In this document: one piece after another, positions 1 through 12,866 of the stretch | How positions within the stretch are numbered: the first letter of the stretch is position 1 | Layout of the letters: each line of letters begins with the position of its first letter | Source of the DNA: Acanthosoma haemorrhoidale | Lineage: Eukaryota > Arthropoda > Insecta > Hemiptera > Acanthosomatidae | NCBI GenBank assembly: GCA_930367205.1 | Contig: OV884012.1 | Location: 53,713,239 to 53,777,238, forward strand | Length of the DNA: 64,000 nt | Reading direction: 5' to 3' | Translations under genes and position numbers: made by a program | The notes under the pieces: generated by a model | Told to the model about the DNA's origin: nothing | Database searches by the model: none | The model's input: the letters and a program-made list of their open reading frames with translations, nothing else

Positions 1-2184
1 TTCGTTACTATCTTTCAATATTTCTTTATGTCTGAGAATTCACTAACATTACATTGTATTTTTTTTTATGATTCTTAAAAAAAAGGAGTATCTGATCGAT
101 GGAGCATTTAATTATACTAAAATATATTCATAACAAAAAGACAAAACGTTTTATAAGGTAGAATTAGACAATAATTATTGTCAATAGCTGAGGTATTGAT
201 TTAGTATTTAAATATATATATAAACAGGTGACACCCAAGTGGATATACTATATTTTATGAACACAAACCTTCCCTAGTTATAAAAAATAGTATTAATAAA
301 TTCCCATTCATCCTGAAAATTTATTACTTTTTATAATTTATAGAATTAACCACAGTATTTCCTTGAAAATTATGAAATCGGATAGCAGACCCAATAATTT
401 CTGCTCAAAGTTATAACGCTACCCCACCATCTAGTAAAATGGATACAAGTACTGGAATAATTGAAAATTTTATTTGGGACATTCCTCGTTTGACAGTTAT
501 AAGTGTTAAAAAGTGAGCTTGAACATGAATGGGCAATAGTAAAGATAGCGGAATCAAACGGATAAATCAATAACTAATTTTCTATATAATAATCATTTAA
601 AATAAATATAAAAATAATGGTTATAATAACTTAAAAGATATAAAGTGCGTAATTGTCTCTGGTTTGTTAGAATTTTTATTTATAATTACTCAATTCTGTC
701 AACTGTGAATCTGTAAAATGGCATTATGGGTATTTATATTTATAATTAGGCTTATCAGATATGATTTATTATTTAGAGTCTACCATAGTTTATTGGCTAA
801 AGGGAGTAGGGGTTTCATGTCCTGAAAATGTATGATAAAAGGCTATATTTCTTTACTAATTAAGTCTACTGTAATGTACGTTGTTATGAGATCAATATAA
901 TTCCATTTCAGCAACTACAACGTTTTACTTATTTTTTTGAGCTGGAAAACTGACCAACCATTGTAAAAAATCAACATGACCGAGTGACTCCTGCTGTCGT
1001 TTCAGGCGACTACAGCAGGTCTAACTTATGCACCGCCCGAACGTATCCAAGGTCTCAGGGCCCAATTACCCCAGCTATAATAAGGTTTTTTTGAATAAAC
1101 GGTGTCTTAAATTACAAAATTATGGGATGATTTTCATGAGAGTGGGAAAAAACATAGGAATTATTAAATAATAATGGAGCTTAAAATTATAAGAGCTGTA
1201 AGGGGTGATGTCTGTATTATAGCATACCCATTAATCTTAAGGTGGATATAATTCATTTTTTATTTATTTGTTGTTTTTTCATCTCTGTCAAAGGGGAGAC
1301 AGAATAGAGGGTTCAATAAACGGAATAATGAAGCGCATTAATATTCAAACTGATAGAATTTTCTCTTTGAAAACCTTTAATTTGAGTAGAATCGCTTACA
1401 TATTTATGATAAATGTTTCCGCCCCTGTTGGATAACAAGTCAAGATCTGTAAGGAGACATTTTTTTCATTTTTTAATAATTATTTTTTTAATCATCGCAT
1501 AAATTATATATTTAATAAATGAATCTCTGGCAATGATTTTAATAAAGTGCACTCTCTATCTCTGATCCACCCCCCCCCTCCCCCACAATAATACTTTTTT
1601 AGATTGATTTCATCCAAAGCGCATCTTAGTCGGTAGTAGACTATGAGGTCTACCAGATCCCCCTTTTATTATTTTGTTATTTTAACCAGCTATTAATTTT
1701 CCTTCATGGAGTTGATTAAAACAACTACCACCTTAGTGCAATGTCAGTAGTAGTGAAGTCTGACCAAAGATCTGGATCCTACCTGGAATTAAATTATAAT
1801 TGCTCTCATTTATACTGCCGGAAATAGTAACTTTTATTGAATATTTAGTGCTCTCTATCCCGATATTAATCATTATTGTAGTTACGCTACCGATAGGTAT
1901 GTAGGGACAATTGAGATTATGAAAATGGTCATAAAATGTTAACGGTGTACTTGAAGCATAGCGACTGAGCCTAAAATTGGGTTGCTAACAATGATGTTGG
2001 TACACCGTCTTAAATACAGTACAATAGATTTTTTTCTTTTGCTCGCTTATCTATAGGCTATTTGATTCCAACTTTGTCCTAAGTTTAAATTAAGTTATTG
2101 AAAAAAAAATATCCTCGAGTGAAAACTCAACTGTCAGGCATATTTTACCAACTGAACTATCTGAAATTTACATACCACCATCCG
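1..2184. other. AT-rich noncoding sequence
   Basis: No gene or recognised repeat apart from the hairpin at 988-1019 and a short C run at 1570-1578. Confidence 0.5.
988..1019. repeat. Short imperfect hairpin
   Basis: CTCCTGCTGTCG and CGACTACAGCAGG are near-complementary around a short loop. It is the only GC-rich feature of the first kilobase. Confidence 0.4.
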
Positions 2185-2188
2185 TTAA

Positions 2189-2926
2189 TCAATGCAGAAC
2201 TGAATACATCACCCTTTGGGCAGCCGCAGAACGTTTCACACATCCATCTTCTTTTCGGTTCCAAATTCTAAAGGGGGGACTCAGCCACAAGGCAGAGACG
2301 TGAATAGAAGTTTTGTCACAGGCACAAGAGCAACTGAATGAGAAACCGCTGACTTCATTTGCAATACGACCTATTTCTTCCAAAGCGGTCCAAGTGCGCT
2401 CAAGGAGCATAGCTATACTGCTCTGCCTCGCGGTAAAGACAATAGACTTAATTGTTATGCTGATCACCCACAATCTTACTCTCCGCTAGTCTAAAATATG
2501 TCGTGGATAAAGAAAAAATAATATTGAACTTTGGTGATACAAAGAATTTAATAAACCATTTTAGCTTTCTTAAAAATTCACCGAAGATATGGAAAATCAA
2601 GCAACACCCATCGCTTCACAACCAAACTTCCCCTTCTTCGTTTCCAGGAGGTTGTTATCAAGTAGGTCTGAAGGCCCCCCATATCCTCCGTTTTTGTGAC
2701 CATTGTAACCGAAACAAGTGCACATGAAGTCTTACCGGCTCACACTCTTGATGACATGCCCCAATCTTTCACTGCTCCTCAAGCTGATGACATACTAGAT
2801 CATGCTCAGGCCGGTGTGTTGTACGATGCACCGCTTAGTCATCTGAGGGCAGCGACAGTAAAGCGACTCCAACAATTTCAAAACGGAATAGTTCATTGGA
2901 TAATAGGCATAGGCGGTGGATAATTT
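2189..2926. other. GC-richer block with unrecognised ORFs
   Basis: A minus frame at 2189-2473 and plus frames at 2503-2727 and 2696-2923 share a block of higher GC. The 2696-2923 frame has balanced, protein-like composition (DAPLSHLRAATVKRLQQFQN), but no family is recognised and no splice logic links it to anything. It may be a transposon ORF remnant or chance. Confidence 0.25.
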
Positions 2927-5907
2927 GTTAACTTAACTACATGATGACTGTTAGTTGCCGACGGTGAGTTCATTCGAATTACATTATTCGACTCGCTGCG
3001 ATTCCTAACAAGCCCTGTTAGTTTGCTAGCCTCCATTTTCTCATCGATAGCAGCAGGGAGGGAGTCGAAGTGGGAACACTACTGGTTTAAGTTAGTTTAT
3101 AAGATAGCTGTAAGAATATTTTAGGTCCCTCTTTCTGGAATCCAAAGGTGAGCCCCTTTGTTTGCATTGTTAGCTCAGTTTAAACTGTAATCCAATATTT
3201 TACAAGGTTAGCATTATTGTACAAGGATCCATCGCCACTTCAGCTCAATACGTTTACTTTCCCCTTTAAAATTTTTTTACAATTATTGTGCTTCTTCGTT
3301 ACTGCTCATATAAAGAAGAAGATTGGCAGAATTATTATTGCTTCCATGGCATACACCCGTCTTTGGAGCATTGGAGAACCTTAATTATTGACATACTGTG
3401 GAATTACTATTATATATTTTGAATATCCATCTAATTACATCAAAACATTACATATAAAAATACATATACATATAAAAAAAAGAAGGCTTATCACAGAAAT
3501 TCGTTGAGCAACATATCCTCGTTTCAGTTAAATAATTTAAACCTCAACATCGCACGATAAAACAATCCTAATTCACTATTTTTTGTAAATATGCTTACAG
3601 TTGAATCTGTAAACATTATAACCAAGATTTGTATTATTCTGATGTATTAATAATATACCACACTACACCATAAATAACATATCAGTCATTACCTGCTGTA
3701 AAACATCCATAACAAAACCGGTACAGTAACAATATAAAACTTCATCAAGGTGGGTAGAATTTATGAATACAAATTACCTAATTCTAAAAGCAAAATTATT
3801 TCAATGGCGTCATCGATTAAAATCATTTCATGAATATTTATACGCTCTGTAAAGATTTACTTTTAAATTAAAAGAACATTGTAATTAACATATTTTAATC
3901 TGAGTAATCACGGGTCATTTAAAGGAGGGAGTATACTAAGAAGAACGAGATTCCTTCCTTTATTCTCCTGATGTCTGTTACTTTCTGTTTTAAGTTTATT
4001 ATAACAAATCTAATTTTTCATGTGCAGTGAACGACTTTTCAAAAACCCTCTACATTTTCTAGCTATCATGGTATCCACTCGCTCCTCATAAGCAGATAAT
4101 CCTGGAATTTCGACTGTGACCTTTTTCTTACTTCATTTTTATGGATTTACTTGCCTGATGTGGATGATAAGTATAAATTAACGGCAAATCACTTACTCTA
4201 AAATTAACAATAGTAATTTATTAATATCAAAGACAAAATATTAAAACTTTAATTAATTAAAATTAATGCTTGAGACGCTTACAGCACCACTAGATGTTAC
4301 AGTAGCATGTGTTTGTCTACTTTAGTTAGTAAGTTAATTCCCAAGTTGCGGAGCCTTTCAGAGTCACCGACTTCAGCAAATTTCGTAATTATTTAATTTT
4401 TAACAAATAAATAAATAAGGGTTAAGCGGGGGGGGGGGATACTCTACACTCTCCTTCTTCGGCCTTTCTTAACTCGAAATTTATTTTTAAACCAATATTT
4501 AGCTTATTGAGGTTACAGATCTTATGGCCCTATTCTCCTTCATAATTTAAATATTGAAATTGTACTTGCTATCTTTTCTCTGAGACTTATTTGAATACAC
4601 AAATGCTTTAAATTTGTAACTACTTGAATAATGTGATCTTCAATGCGTCTCCTCCCAACATGAATTGTTATACTTGGTAGAGTACGTTGGAATAACCAAT
4701 AATCCCTGAATTTTATATTCTTTAAGAAGTTATACAGAATTTTCCATTCATCTGATCACAACTTTTTCTTGATTTCACCCGTGTATCTGTCTAACTGTCT
4801 GTACTGGTCTTTGTGAGACATCAAAATTTCGCATACAGGTCAAGTTTGATGTTGCAATGACATAAAAAACATAACCATTTTAAACGTCTAAAAAGGTGAG
4901 GAATTGATAATAGTGCCAAACATTAGGGTTAGGCAAGAGATATCTGTCTATTGACATTCATTAACCCCCCCCCCCCACCATTAAAAAGGTCCTCTTTAAT
5001 AACCTCAATGACTGAAGACGGAGCATAATTCAACACCACGGACATGCTCCTCAATTCATATCGTGCTCCTATCGAGTCATCTGAAAGCACTTAAGTGGAA
5101 TTGCATCAGTTGACCAGAACATACATGCATTACTTGCACCTCGGCAGAAGCCATTTCCACACACTTCAGTGTTCTGCTCACTGATCTTCAGCATTGATGG
5201 CCCTGTCTAGCGACAGCAATTTATTGCCTTCCGTCAAAGTTTATGTTAAAACCGACATTCAGTGGAGATTTTTAGAGCTCCCTATAATTACAAAACGTTT
5301 TCCTTTCGACGCAAACTGCCATACATTGAGTACTCATGAATTTTGACTGTCTTTTCTACAAGTTCTCATTAGCAAGACCATTTGGCCAAATGGAAAAGTG
5401 AATTAGAATAGAATAGAATAGAAAAAAAATTCCGGGACGTTTAGTATGAATAACAATAACAGGAGGACTAGCACACAAACAACCTTGAACTATTGCAATA
5501 TAAATAGATTAACAATAACTTTATTGTCTAAAAAAATAAATTACACGTAATATATACATTAAAAAATACACAAAATGGCTGAATGAAATCCCTGTAATTT
5601 TTTCCCTTCAAATCGAACATACAAATTCCACTTTTATACAAAGTCTCGCGTTTCTAGATCGATGAGGATACGTTGGGGAATTTGTAATTGTTAAGCATTC
5701 TAACGATTTTTCGTTAACACATGCAACAACAAACTCTAATCAAACTTAATAAAAACCTACCTTTGCACTGCACGCGTGACTAGAGAAAAATTTTGACCAC
5801 TTACACCTTAATTATTTGTTGAAGAGTCGTTGAAGATCAAGTAAAACCCGTTAAAATTTTGTCTCTAGACTAAAAGAGAGACTACATCACTTGAACAGCT
5901 AGAAGAC
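2927..5907. other. AT-rich noncoding sequence
   Basis: No gene seen. It contains an 11-base G run (4428-4438) and a 12-base C run (4965-4976). Confidence 0.5.
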
Positions 5908-5919
5908 ACATTTTAAAAG

Positions 5920-6099
5920 TTTTTTTTTTGTTTTTTTTTTTTTTTTTCTTAGCTCTCAAACTTATAAAATAAAATGTGGGAAAATTATTTTGGGCTAATG
6001 AGTGCCTTTCACTAAGGGGAGTCCCCCATTTGAAGGGTGTATGAGAAGGATATAGGGTGTGGAATGCCTGAAGGAGGCGGGTGGATTCGGGAAGGTAGT
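5920..6099 (-). mobile_element. A-tailed retroelement fragment with 12-bp target duplication
   Basis: The plus-strand T run at 5920-5948 is the A-tail. ACATTTTAAAAG flanks the element at 5908-5919 and 6100-6111. The body matches 55469-55676 on the other strand. Its minus-strand frame (YLPESTRLLQ ... RHSLAQNNFP) is partly kept between the copies, so it may be an ORF end or just a conserved tail. It is unrelated to the main LINE 3' UTR. Confidence 0.85.
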
Positions 6100-6298
6100 A
6101 CATTTTAAAAGGAGAATATAGTTTCACCTCCTCATTGCGTGGGAGGGAAATTCAACGTAAGTAATAGATTATCTCTAATTGCTTTGAGTGACTTCTTTAG
6201 TCTACCAAAGTGAGAGCATTATCCTCTTTTTCATACACTACAAGATACATAAGAATAAAAACTTACAGTACTGTAATGTTTAATTCTTTATTACCTAA

Positions 6299-6596
6299 GG
6301 CGTCTGTGGCTCTCCTACTCTTGGTCAGCCTCCACTCCCTCGCTTGTATCCGGTGGCATAAGTGATAGAGGAGGGTGGGGGGAGGGGGAAAGACTCCCCA
6401 TGCCTCATTCTCATATCAGGGATGGTTGTCAAGCCTTACGGGTTTGATAGATCCGTGGGCTGTTTGTAAATATTGCATGAGTGAGTAAGTGAATGAAGTA
6501 CTGTAAATATGATATGAATGAAATGATGAAATCACAATTACTTATTGTCCAATAAGGCAGATTGTAGTTTTATAGCAATAAACGTAGTGAATTGAA
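6299..6596 (+). mobile_element. Diverged LINE 3' UTR copy with 9-bp target duplication
   Basis: The copy starts at GCGTCTGTGGCTCTC, shared with the 20.5- and 46.4-kb copies, and ends with the family terminus (GGCAGATTGTAG, then AATAAA). It is flanked by ATTACCTAA at 6290-6298 and 6597-6605. The internal sequence is more diverged than in the other two copies, and there is no clear A-tail. Confidence 0.82.
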
Positions 6597-6605
6597 ATTA
6601 CCTAA

Positions 6606-8867
6606 TATTTAACTGTCTTGTTCGATGGAATTTGAATGAGGTTATTAGTGCTACAATCAATAGGGCTGATCAATGATGGTTGCTAGTTTATGTAATTCTT
6701 CCTTGTCTTCTAACAATTGGTTACCTATCGAATAGGAAGTTGCATTTTACTCCACCAATTATAACCCACATCCAGTACCCTCACCATGTAGCAGTAACCA
6801 TGTCAGTCATAATGCTGGTTCTCTTCAATCCGGCGGAGTGAGCTGACGAGACGAACCTGCTCCTGGTAAATTGCAGAGGATGTGGCAGATGGCTTAAATT
6901 GCCCTAAGAAGAATAGACGATATTTCAAAAAGCGACCGTCAGTGCAGTCCCAACTACCCTTAGTTTAAAGTGTCTCGGTTCGTTAGACGCATCGAGCAGT
7001 TGGCAGTCCCCGTCCATTGCTCTCCTCTCTCAGAACAGCACACACATAGCCCTTTTCGTTTTCTAAATAGGTCCACATGTTTGAGCACAATGCTGCTTAT
7101 TTTACTGCATAAAATCAGTACATTATGGCGAATATGTCAGAACTTTACAAAAAACTTTTAAAGTTTAAAATTTTGTTGTTTAATTGATAAATAGATTTTG
7201 TGATTTGTTACTACTGGAAATCCTTTTAGGTAAATCGGATGGCGTAAAATTTGAATCCATTTTGGGAGCCGAATAAAAATTGGCTACTTACCTTTTGTTA
7301 ACTAACATCCCTCTAAATGTTACTTAGGTTTGAAGTTTTACTAATAATATAAAATATAATACTAATTACTGAAAACATAAGTGATTCATATGAGCAGTAA
7401 TTACCTCTGTGTTTCCATATGGTGAGCTAAACGGGGACTTGAAGTGACAATTTGCTGGACTCAAGTTAATGAGTATATTTTGATTAATGAATCCGTAAAT
7501 AAACATTCTTTGTGTATTAGGACACCAATGGCCGTAGTGGCCGAACTGAGTTAAATTCTGGTTATGTGAGTTGAATATTTATGGTGATATGGAATACTTT
7601 TTTATTGGGATATTTGATAGCGCAAATTACATGAATGTTAAGCAAATCGCTGGTGGTTAGTGAGCATGTAATAAGAGACATGCAGTCAGATAATACCCCA
7701 TTTGTAATTGATATCCTAATGGGAGTGCCAGGGTATCACATGTAAGGTTCAACAAGAGGACCACAAGCCATTGGGAACCGTCTCACCTGGGTGCTCCTTG
7801 AGCTCGGGTGGAATCACGGACAATAAAACTTATCGGGGGATCGGCATCTGTCCCCTCGAAGGCCTGAAGAGGCAATTACCCTTGATGTCCTCGGCGGCCA
7901 GGGTCCCGCCCCTGAGGAAGGACTGTATCATCGATAAGGGATGAAAGGTCCACTGGGAACAGAGGCTGATGGTGATACTGAGTCATCTGCACAGATGTCG
8001 CGTGCTATCGAGGCGCGGGGGTGAGTTTCGGTTGGTTTACTGCGTACGATCGCACCGACTTTAAAACCTCCATCTGACGAAAGCCACTAGGTATGATTTC
8101 AATTTTTAATGTTAACACCGTAAAAAAAGCCTTTATTGTGAAGTGGCAGGATTATTGCATTTTATATTAATACTGATGGACTTTAAAGCACACTAATCTC
8201 TAATAATACTGAAGTGGTATCAAAAAAAATTATGCTCGGCATGATTAAGTGATTTTTTGACCACAAAACATTGAATTGTCTGAAATTGTTGTTACATCTG
8301 TTATATATTCAGTCGTTTATTCAACATATCACTGTGTGTTGAACTGTCGAAAGCACCTGCTCGATCATACTCAAAAATAAAACTCCTAGGAGAAGAGAAG
8401 AAAAATCCATCTATACCGTTTTTAAAGTTTTTTATTTTTTGGAAGTTTTCAAGCATAAGTATAGAAGTGTTATATATAATTTATGTTATAAAAATAATAG
8501 TGATAAATTATTTTTTGAAAAATTTACTTGGTAAACGACACCGTTATGCATTGTTTGTTTGTTTTAGGTCATGTCACCCACAAGTATAACATAGGCTGAC
8601 AGGTATTTTAGTGCCGGAGTATTTGCAGCTGATTTCAGTATTTTTGTTTTGCTGTGTATGAATTCGATGCCCTAAATTCAAATATGGTATTAGTTTGCCT
8701 AGGAGCTCAAATTTCTAAGATACTACATTTTAGTTAAAAATACGTTACGCTATTTTAAGTAAATATATAAAATAAAAAATATATGCGGAATTTTTATTAT
8801 AATATTATACAAATATTATTATCTACAAAGATAGAGGGAAGCATTCATCGATGAAGCCAACTAGTCA
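6606..8867. other. Noncoding, with an unrecognised GC-rich patch at 7735-8060
   Basis: The 7735-8060 patch (GGACCACAAGCCATTGGG, CCTCGGCGGCCAGGGTCC) stands out against AT-rich flanks and has the look of an old retroelement piece. No ORF, A-tail or target duplication confirms this. Confidence 0.3.
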
Positions 8868-9940
8868 CTTAACAATTCGGAAACTTATTTTCCGTGACAT
8901 TTTTGAATGCATTTTGAACCAGTCCCTTTTTAAAGTTTAGCAGTAATCTTCCATCATGTGCACATATCATCGTCCTTGATCGTGGGAATCCATAGATCCA
9001 TAGCTTTAATATCCTGGTGAAATCTTTCATCTTGTCCCTTACTGGTGTCTCCCAAATTTTCAAGAAAACGATCTAAGTGGCTGTGTAAATACTGCACCTG
9101 ATTACTCATGTTAAACCAAAGAGATTTGAAACTGTTAAGCATATCAAATTACCGACAACTGCAACAAATAATGTCCAGGCTTTTCGTTTAACCTCATTCA
9201 TTAAATTTACGAAGCCAGGATCCTTATGAATAGTCTTTGTAGGCCATCAAATATTCCTGCTTTAATTTTTTCAATACGCAACTTAGACATTCCCCTCCTA
9301 TTTTTGTTCTAGCATGATCCGTTCTTATCAAGAGCCTTTAAAAACTGCTTCATAAGGCCAAGCTTTATATGCAGTGGATAAACAATGATTTTCTGTCGTT
9401 CAACAAACAAGCCCATGTTTAGTCACTTAGGCCACTCTTTTTTAACCCAGTGGTGTGTTTATGTGTTGTCTCTGATATCTCAGAAGCACAAGAAGCAGGG
9501 ATATTTGCTGTCCAAGGGAAAAATTTACCATTTTTAAGTCAACATAGATCACCCATTGGTGTTAAAGATACTTTATGTTCTCCAATACTACAACTATCGT
9601 GTTATATTCTTCTTTCATTTTCGTTGAGTAATTGGTATTGAATCATATTTATTCTCATTGAGTTGTCATTAAATAGGCACCAAATACCAAAACCAATCAT
9701 CTTAGAAATAGTCAGAAAAAACAATTTTTCCACGAGTCCCTTAATTTCTTGACAAAATACAAGATTGTCTTCTTGAGAGAAGGAGGGTAGCAAACCCTTT
9801 TCTCTTGTACGGTGAAAGGTATTATTGGTTCTTGTTCCAAATTTTCATAGTCACTGTCAACTTCATTAGTGTCATAAGGGTGATAAGAGAGACATGCACA
9901 CGTTCTCACAGAGCTGTGGTGAAACGATGAGATCGGCACT
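8868..9940 (-). pseudogene. Decayed copy of a widespread arthropod protein family of unknown function
   Basis: Conserved blocks lie on the minus strand in the expected order but in different frames. They are KYPCFLC (about 9520-9500), HHWVKKEWPK (about 9460-9430), YPLHIKLGLMKQFLKALDKN (about 9395-9335), then YLHSHLD and LENLGD followed by ERFHQDIKAMD (about 9085-9000). The last are MMEDYC and TLKRD (about 8960-8925). I know this order from many uncharacterised, high-copy proteins in insect and other arthropod genomes. They may derive from mobile elements, and their function is unknown. Several stops (after WPK and after EDYC) and at least two frameshifts break the frame. Upstream, 9939-9712 holds an acidic frame that may be the N-terminal part. 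The family identification is from memory. Confidence 0.72.
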
Positions 9941-10640
9941 TCCTTGGAATGAGGGACTGGAAGTCTTGCAGAGATTAAATTAGATTAAGTCCATTTGCTA
10001 CGGTTGTTTCAATTCATTCCATTAATATTTACTAGGCAGAAATAGCAGCCATCGAAGTAGTTCCCTCCAAACCATCGGTGGGCCAAATTTCAGACTTTTA
10101 CTTTTCTCGGTAGTCCATCATCGCAAATGTTCTGTACAAGTTTTGGTGCCCAGGTTTTATCTTATTAACCAAGCCTAACACCAAAGTATCCATGGTAAGC
10201 TCTCTTTGAAAGGTCACTAATATTTTTTTTTATTTCTTTTAACGTCCATCCTCCGCTCAGGACGAGGATGATTTATAACGCTTCAGGATGATTTACGCAA
10301 CTTTTTCTGCTTGAACTCATTTTATTTCTATTCGACAACATAAACACAAACATCACGCAAAGCCAACTTCGATCTACCCTTCACGTCGAGAACTCGCAAA
10401 ATTATCTCAACTCTTGTTAAAGCGTTGCCGTTCACTGAAGTTACCAAATACTTACACCAGCTAGTGGGTTTTTCTAGAACCAACTGGTAATAGGGCAAAT
10501 ATACAGGAACCAATCCTTGTATATGTGACTTATAACTGCACAAAATGGGGCACTTCGTGGAGAACTGCAGATAGAGAAAAACTGATTTCATATTTAGATT
10601 CAGTGCCTCAAATATCAGCTGAAATCAGTTCTAAAATTCT

Positions 10641-10906
10641 TTTTTTTTTTTTTATTATTAAAACAATTTTTATTAAGATAAAATTACAATCTGCCTTTTA
10701 TTAGGCGATAAGTAATTGAGATAAATGTTATCATTCATACTATATTTACAATTCATCATTCACTTGCTCATTCATACAATATTTACAAACAGCATAGAGG
10801 CCTCCCAAGTCCACAAGGTTGTCACCTCCCTCGCATGCGAAGGAGGAAGCGGAGTCTTGGGGAGTCCCCCACGCCCCTACGTCAGCCGCGTCACTGGATA
10901 AGAGCC
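10641..10906 (-). mobile_element. LINE 3' UTR copy, minus strand, with 11-bp target duplication
   Basis: The copy begins at the plus-strand T run at 10641 (its A-tail) and contains the family terminus reversed, ATTACAATCTGCC. TCTAAAATTCT flanks it at 10630-10640 and 10907-10917. No ORF portion remains. Confidence 0.9.
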
Positions 10907-10978
10907 TCTAAAATTCTACCCACCAAAAAAAAATATTTTTCTTGTAGACCTGTGTAATTGATGTAGATAATTTTTTTG

Positions 10979-11089
10979 ATTTTGGTTTTATAACAGTGAT
11001 TTTTTAGTTAATTTAACTTTCATTATTACTTCATAGTGTTTGGAAAGAAATTTGTTAACGTGTTTAAGGGTTAAACACACTAACTATAA
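10979..11089 (+). repeat. Old interspersed repeat, copy 1
   Basis: Related to 39806-39900. Both carry TTTGGT/TTTCGGTTT, then ACAGTG, then TTGGAAAGARATTTGTTAAYG and a GTGTTT...AGGGTT block. It is diverged and no coding content is seen. Confidence 0.55.
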
Positions 11090-12862
11090 ATGTTATTTAT
11101 CCAAGTGAGCACGATAGCGGAAAAAGTCAAGGCCAAGTTTGGAAACTAGTGCAATACAATCTTCAATTAGCTCTTATAATTCTCCCATTGATCATCATTA
11201 CAAATATCACTTTCATTTTTTTAAGAGAGGATGTTTAATGGGTTGAAACAGAATATCATGCGGGATCTGGATCCATCTATTTATACTCATCACGAGAAAA
11301 CATGAATACAGAAAGTTAACGCTATCCTTGCCCGAGATGAGCTCATTCCCAGTACTTAAGTCAATATCAATAACGAACGATATACCGTCTGTTACGAAGA
11401 TGCAATTCCTCTTTCAGTGTAGGCGGATCGAAGCCACGAGAACACAGGAGCCGAAGGAAAACAGGAGGACCTGTGTGAAGGCAAGGCCAGTGGATATTAT
11501 GTTTGCCTATGAGGTTTGGAGAAGGCCCTTCCTTAATGCATGTAGAGTTAGGCCGCGTTGTTTGTCCTCGGGCTGCAAACAGTGTACTGCCTGCCAAACA
11601 CAATATACACCCTGCTCGCTAGGCCGCAGCCTGCCCCTGTCTCTCTCTTATCTAGCCTCAGTCCCGCCACCTCTGTCGCAGCGAGGAATAGCGTTACAGA
11701 CGATGTTCCAAACAATGGTCTGTTCTTGGCTGGGAATTTTCCCGGTGGAAAACTATTAAATTACTGTTCGCTACTTTTCATATGGATAGGTACATAATGC
11801 AAACATTGCATACTAACTGCACACTGCCCTCAATACTTATGACTCTTTAACTTCTGAAAATATACCACTAAGGATTAGCCCTGATGTTTACTCTGACTGA
11901 TCAGTGATAGCAATCGTTGGCCAACCATACAAAGTCCCTAAATTCATACAAAGTTCACAAGCATATACACAAGAATTATATCCACCAAACTATTCTCTTC
12001 AAAATGACTGCCACGAATTTTCTAATATGCAGTACCTAAAGCACACATTTTTGGTCAATTGTAGTAGTTGATTCTGATGTTAAAAAAATGATTATACTGT
12101 ATATCTTTATTTTTATGTAATTTAGACAAAAATAAAATAAAAAAGACTACTTTATTTTGCAACGGCTAATATTGTTAATATGTTCCCTTCCTGGAATAAA
12201 TCCAAATAAAAAGCAGTTTCCAGGTAATGCGATGTTGCTCCAGTTTTACAACTGAATAGCATTGCTTCAATGGTGCAGCATCTTAACTTCACAGCAGTTA
12301 ATTAAGGAACAAACGAAAGTTATGTTGAAAAACATACCGATAACCAACATATACAGTGAACAGCATAGAAATAAACAAACAAGTTGATAGGTGCAAAGAT
12401 AACCCACTAGGGTCTATATGATAGCATTAGGTATAATTTTTCATCAAAGAAACTACTCAAAATGTAGATGTCATAGAATTATTCGACATATGATTGAGGA
12501 ACGCCCGGTGTCCGTCACTGGACTGGAGTTTCCAGCAAACCGTAACACTTAATTACTCATGTAGCACTTAAAGGCACACAGTAACAAATACTGTGACTCA
12601 GTATCATGATTGGTAACCAAATACTGAACATCCTAGAAGAGTCTAATAAAATTTAATAAAAAAAAAATACCAATATATAAAAATAGATCCACAAAATGAT
12701 GAACTTTAAAATTGATATCAATACATTACCATGACATTTTAACTTACTTTGGTTAAAAATATTTTCCTTTAATTTTTTTTAAAGAAACTAATTCATAATT
12801 TTTACCTCCTCAGACAGTGATCAGAACATAAATCAAAATATGCTATTAATATTATTATTATT
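11090..12862. other. Noncoding, with overlapping ORFs on both strands at 11328-11759
   Basis: The 143-residue plus frame at 11328-11759 is the longest plus-strand frame of the window. It has a cysteine-rich middle and no recognised domain. An opposing frame covers 11367-11603. I cannot call either a gene. Confidence 0.25.
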
Positions 12863-12866
12863 AATT

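Noticed and set aside
5882..6127. 81-residue minus ORF as a gene
   Set aside because: It runs through the A-tail and the target duplications of a retroelement fragment.
11328..11759. The 143-residue plus-strand ORF as a gene
   Set aside because: No recognised domain, an equally long-looking frame on the other strand, and no promoter or splice support. Described only as an unassigned block.
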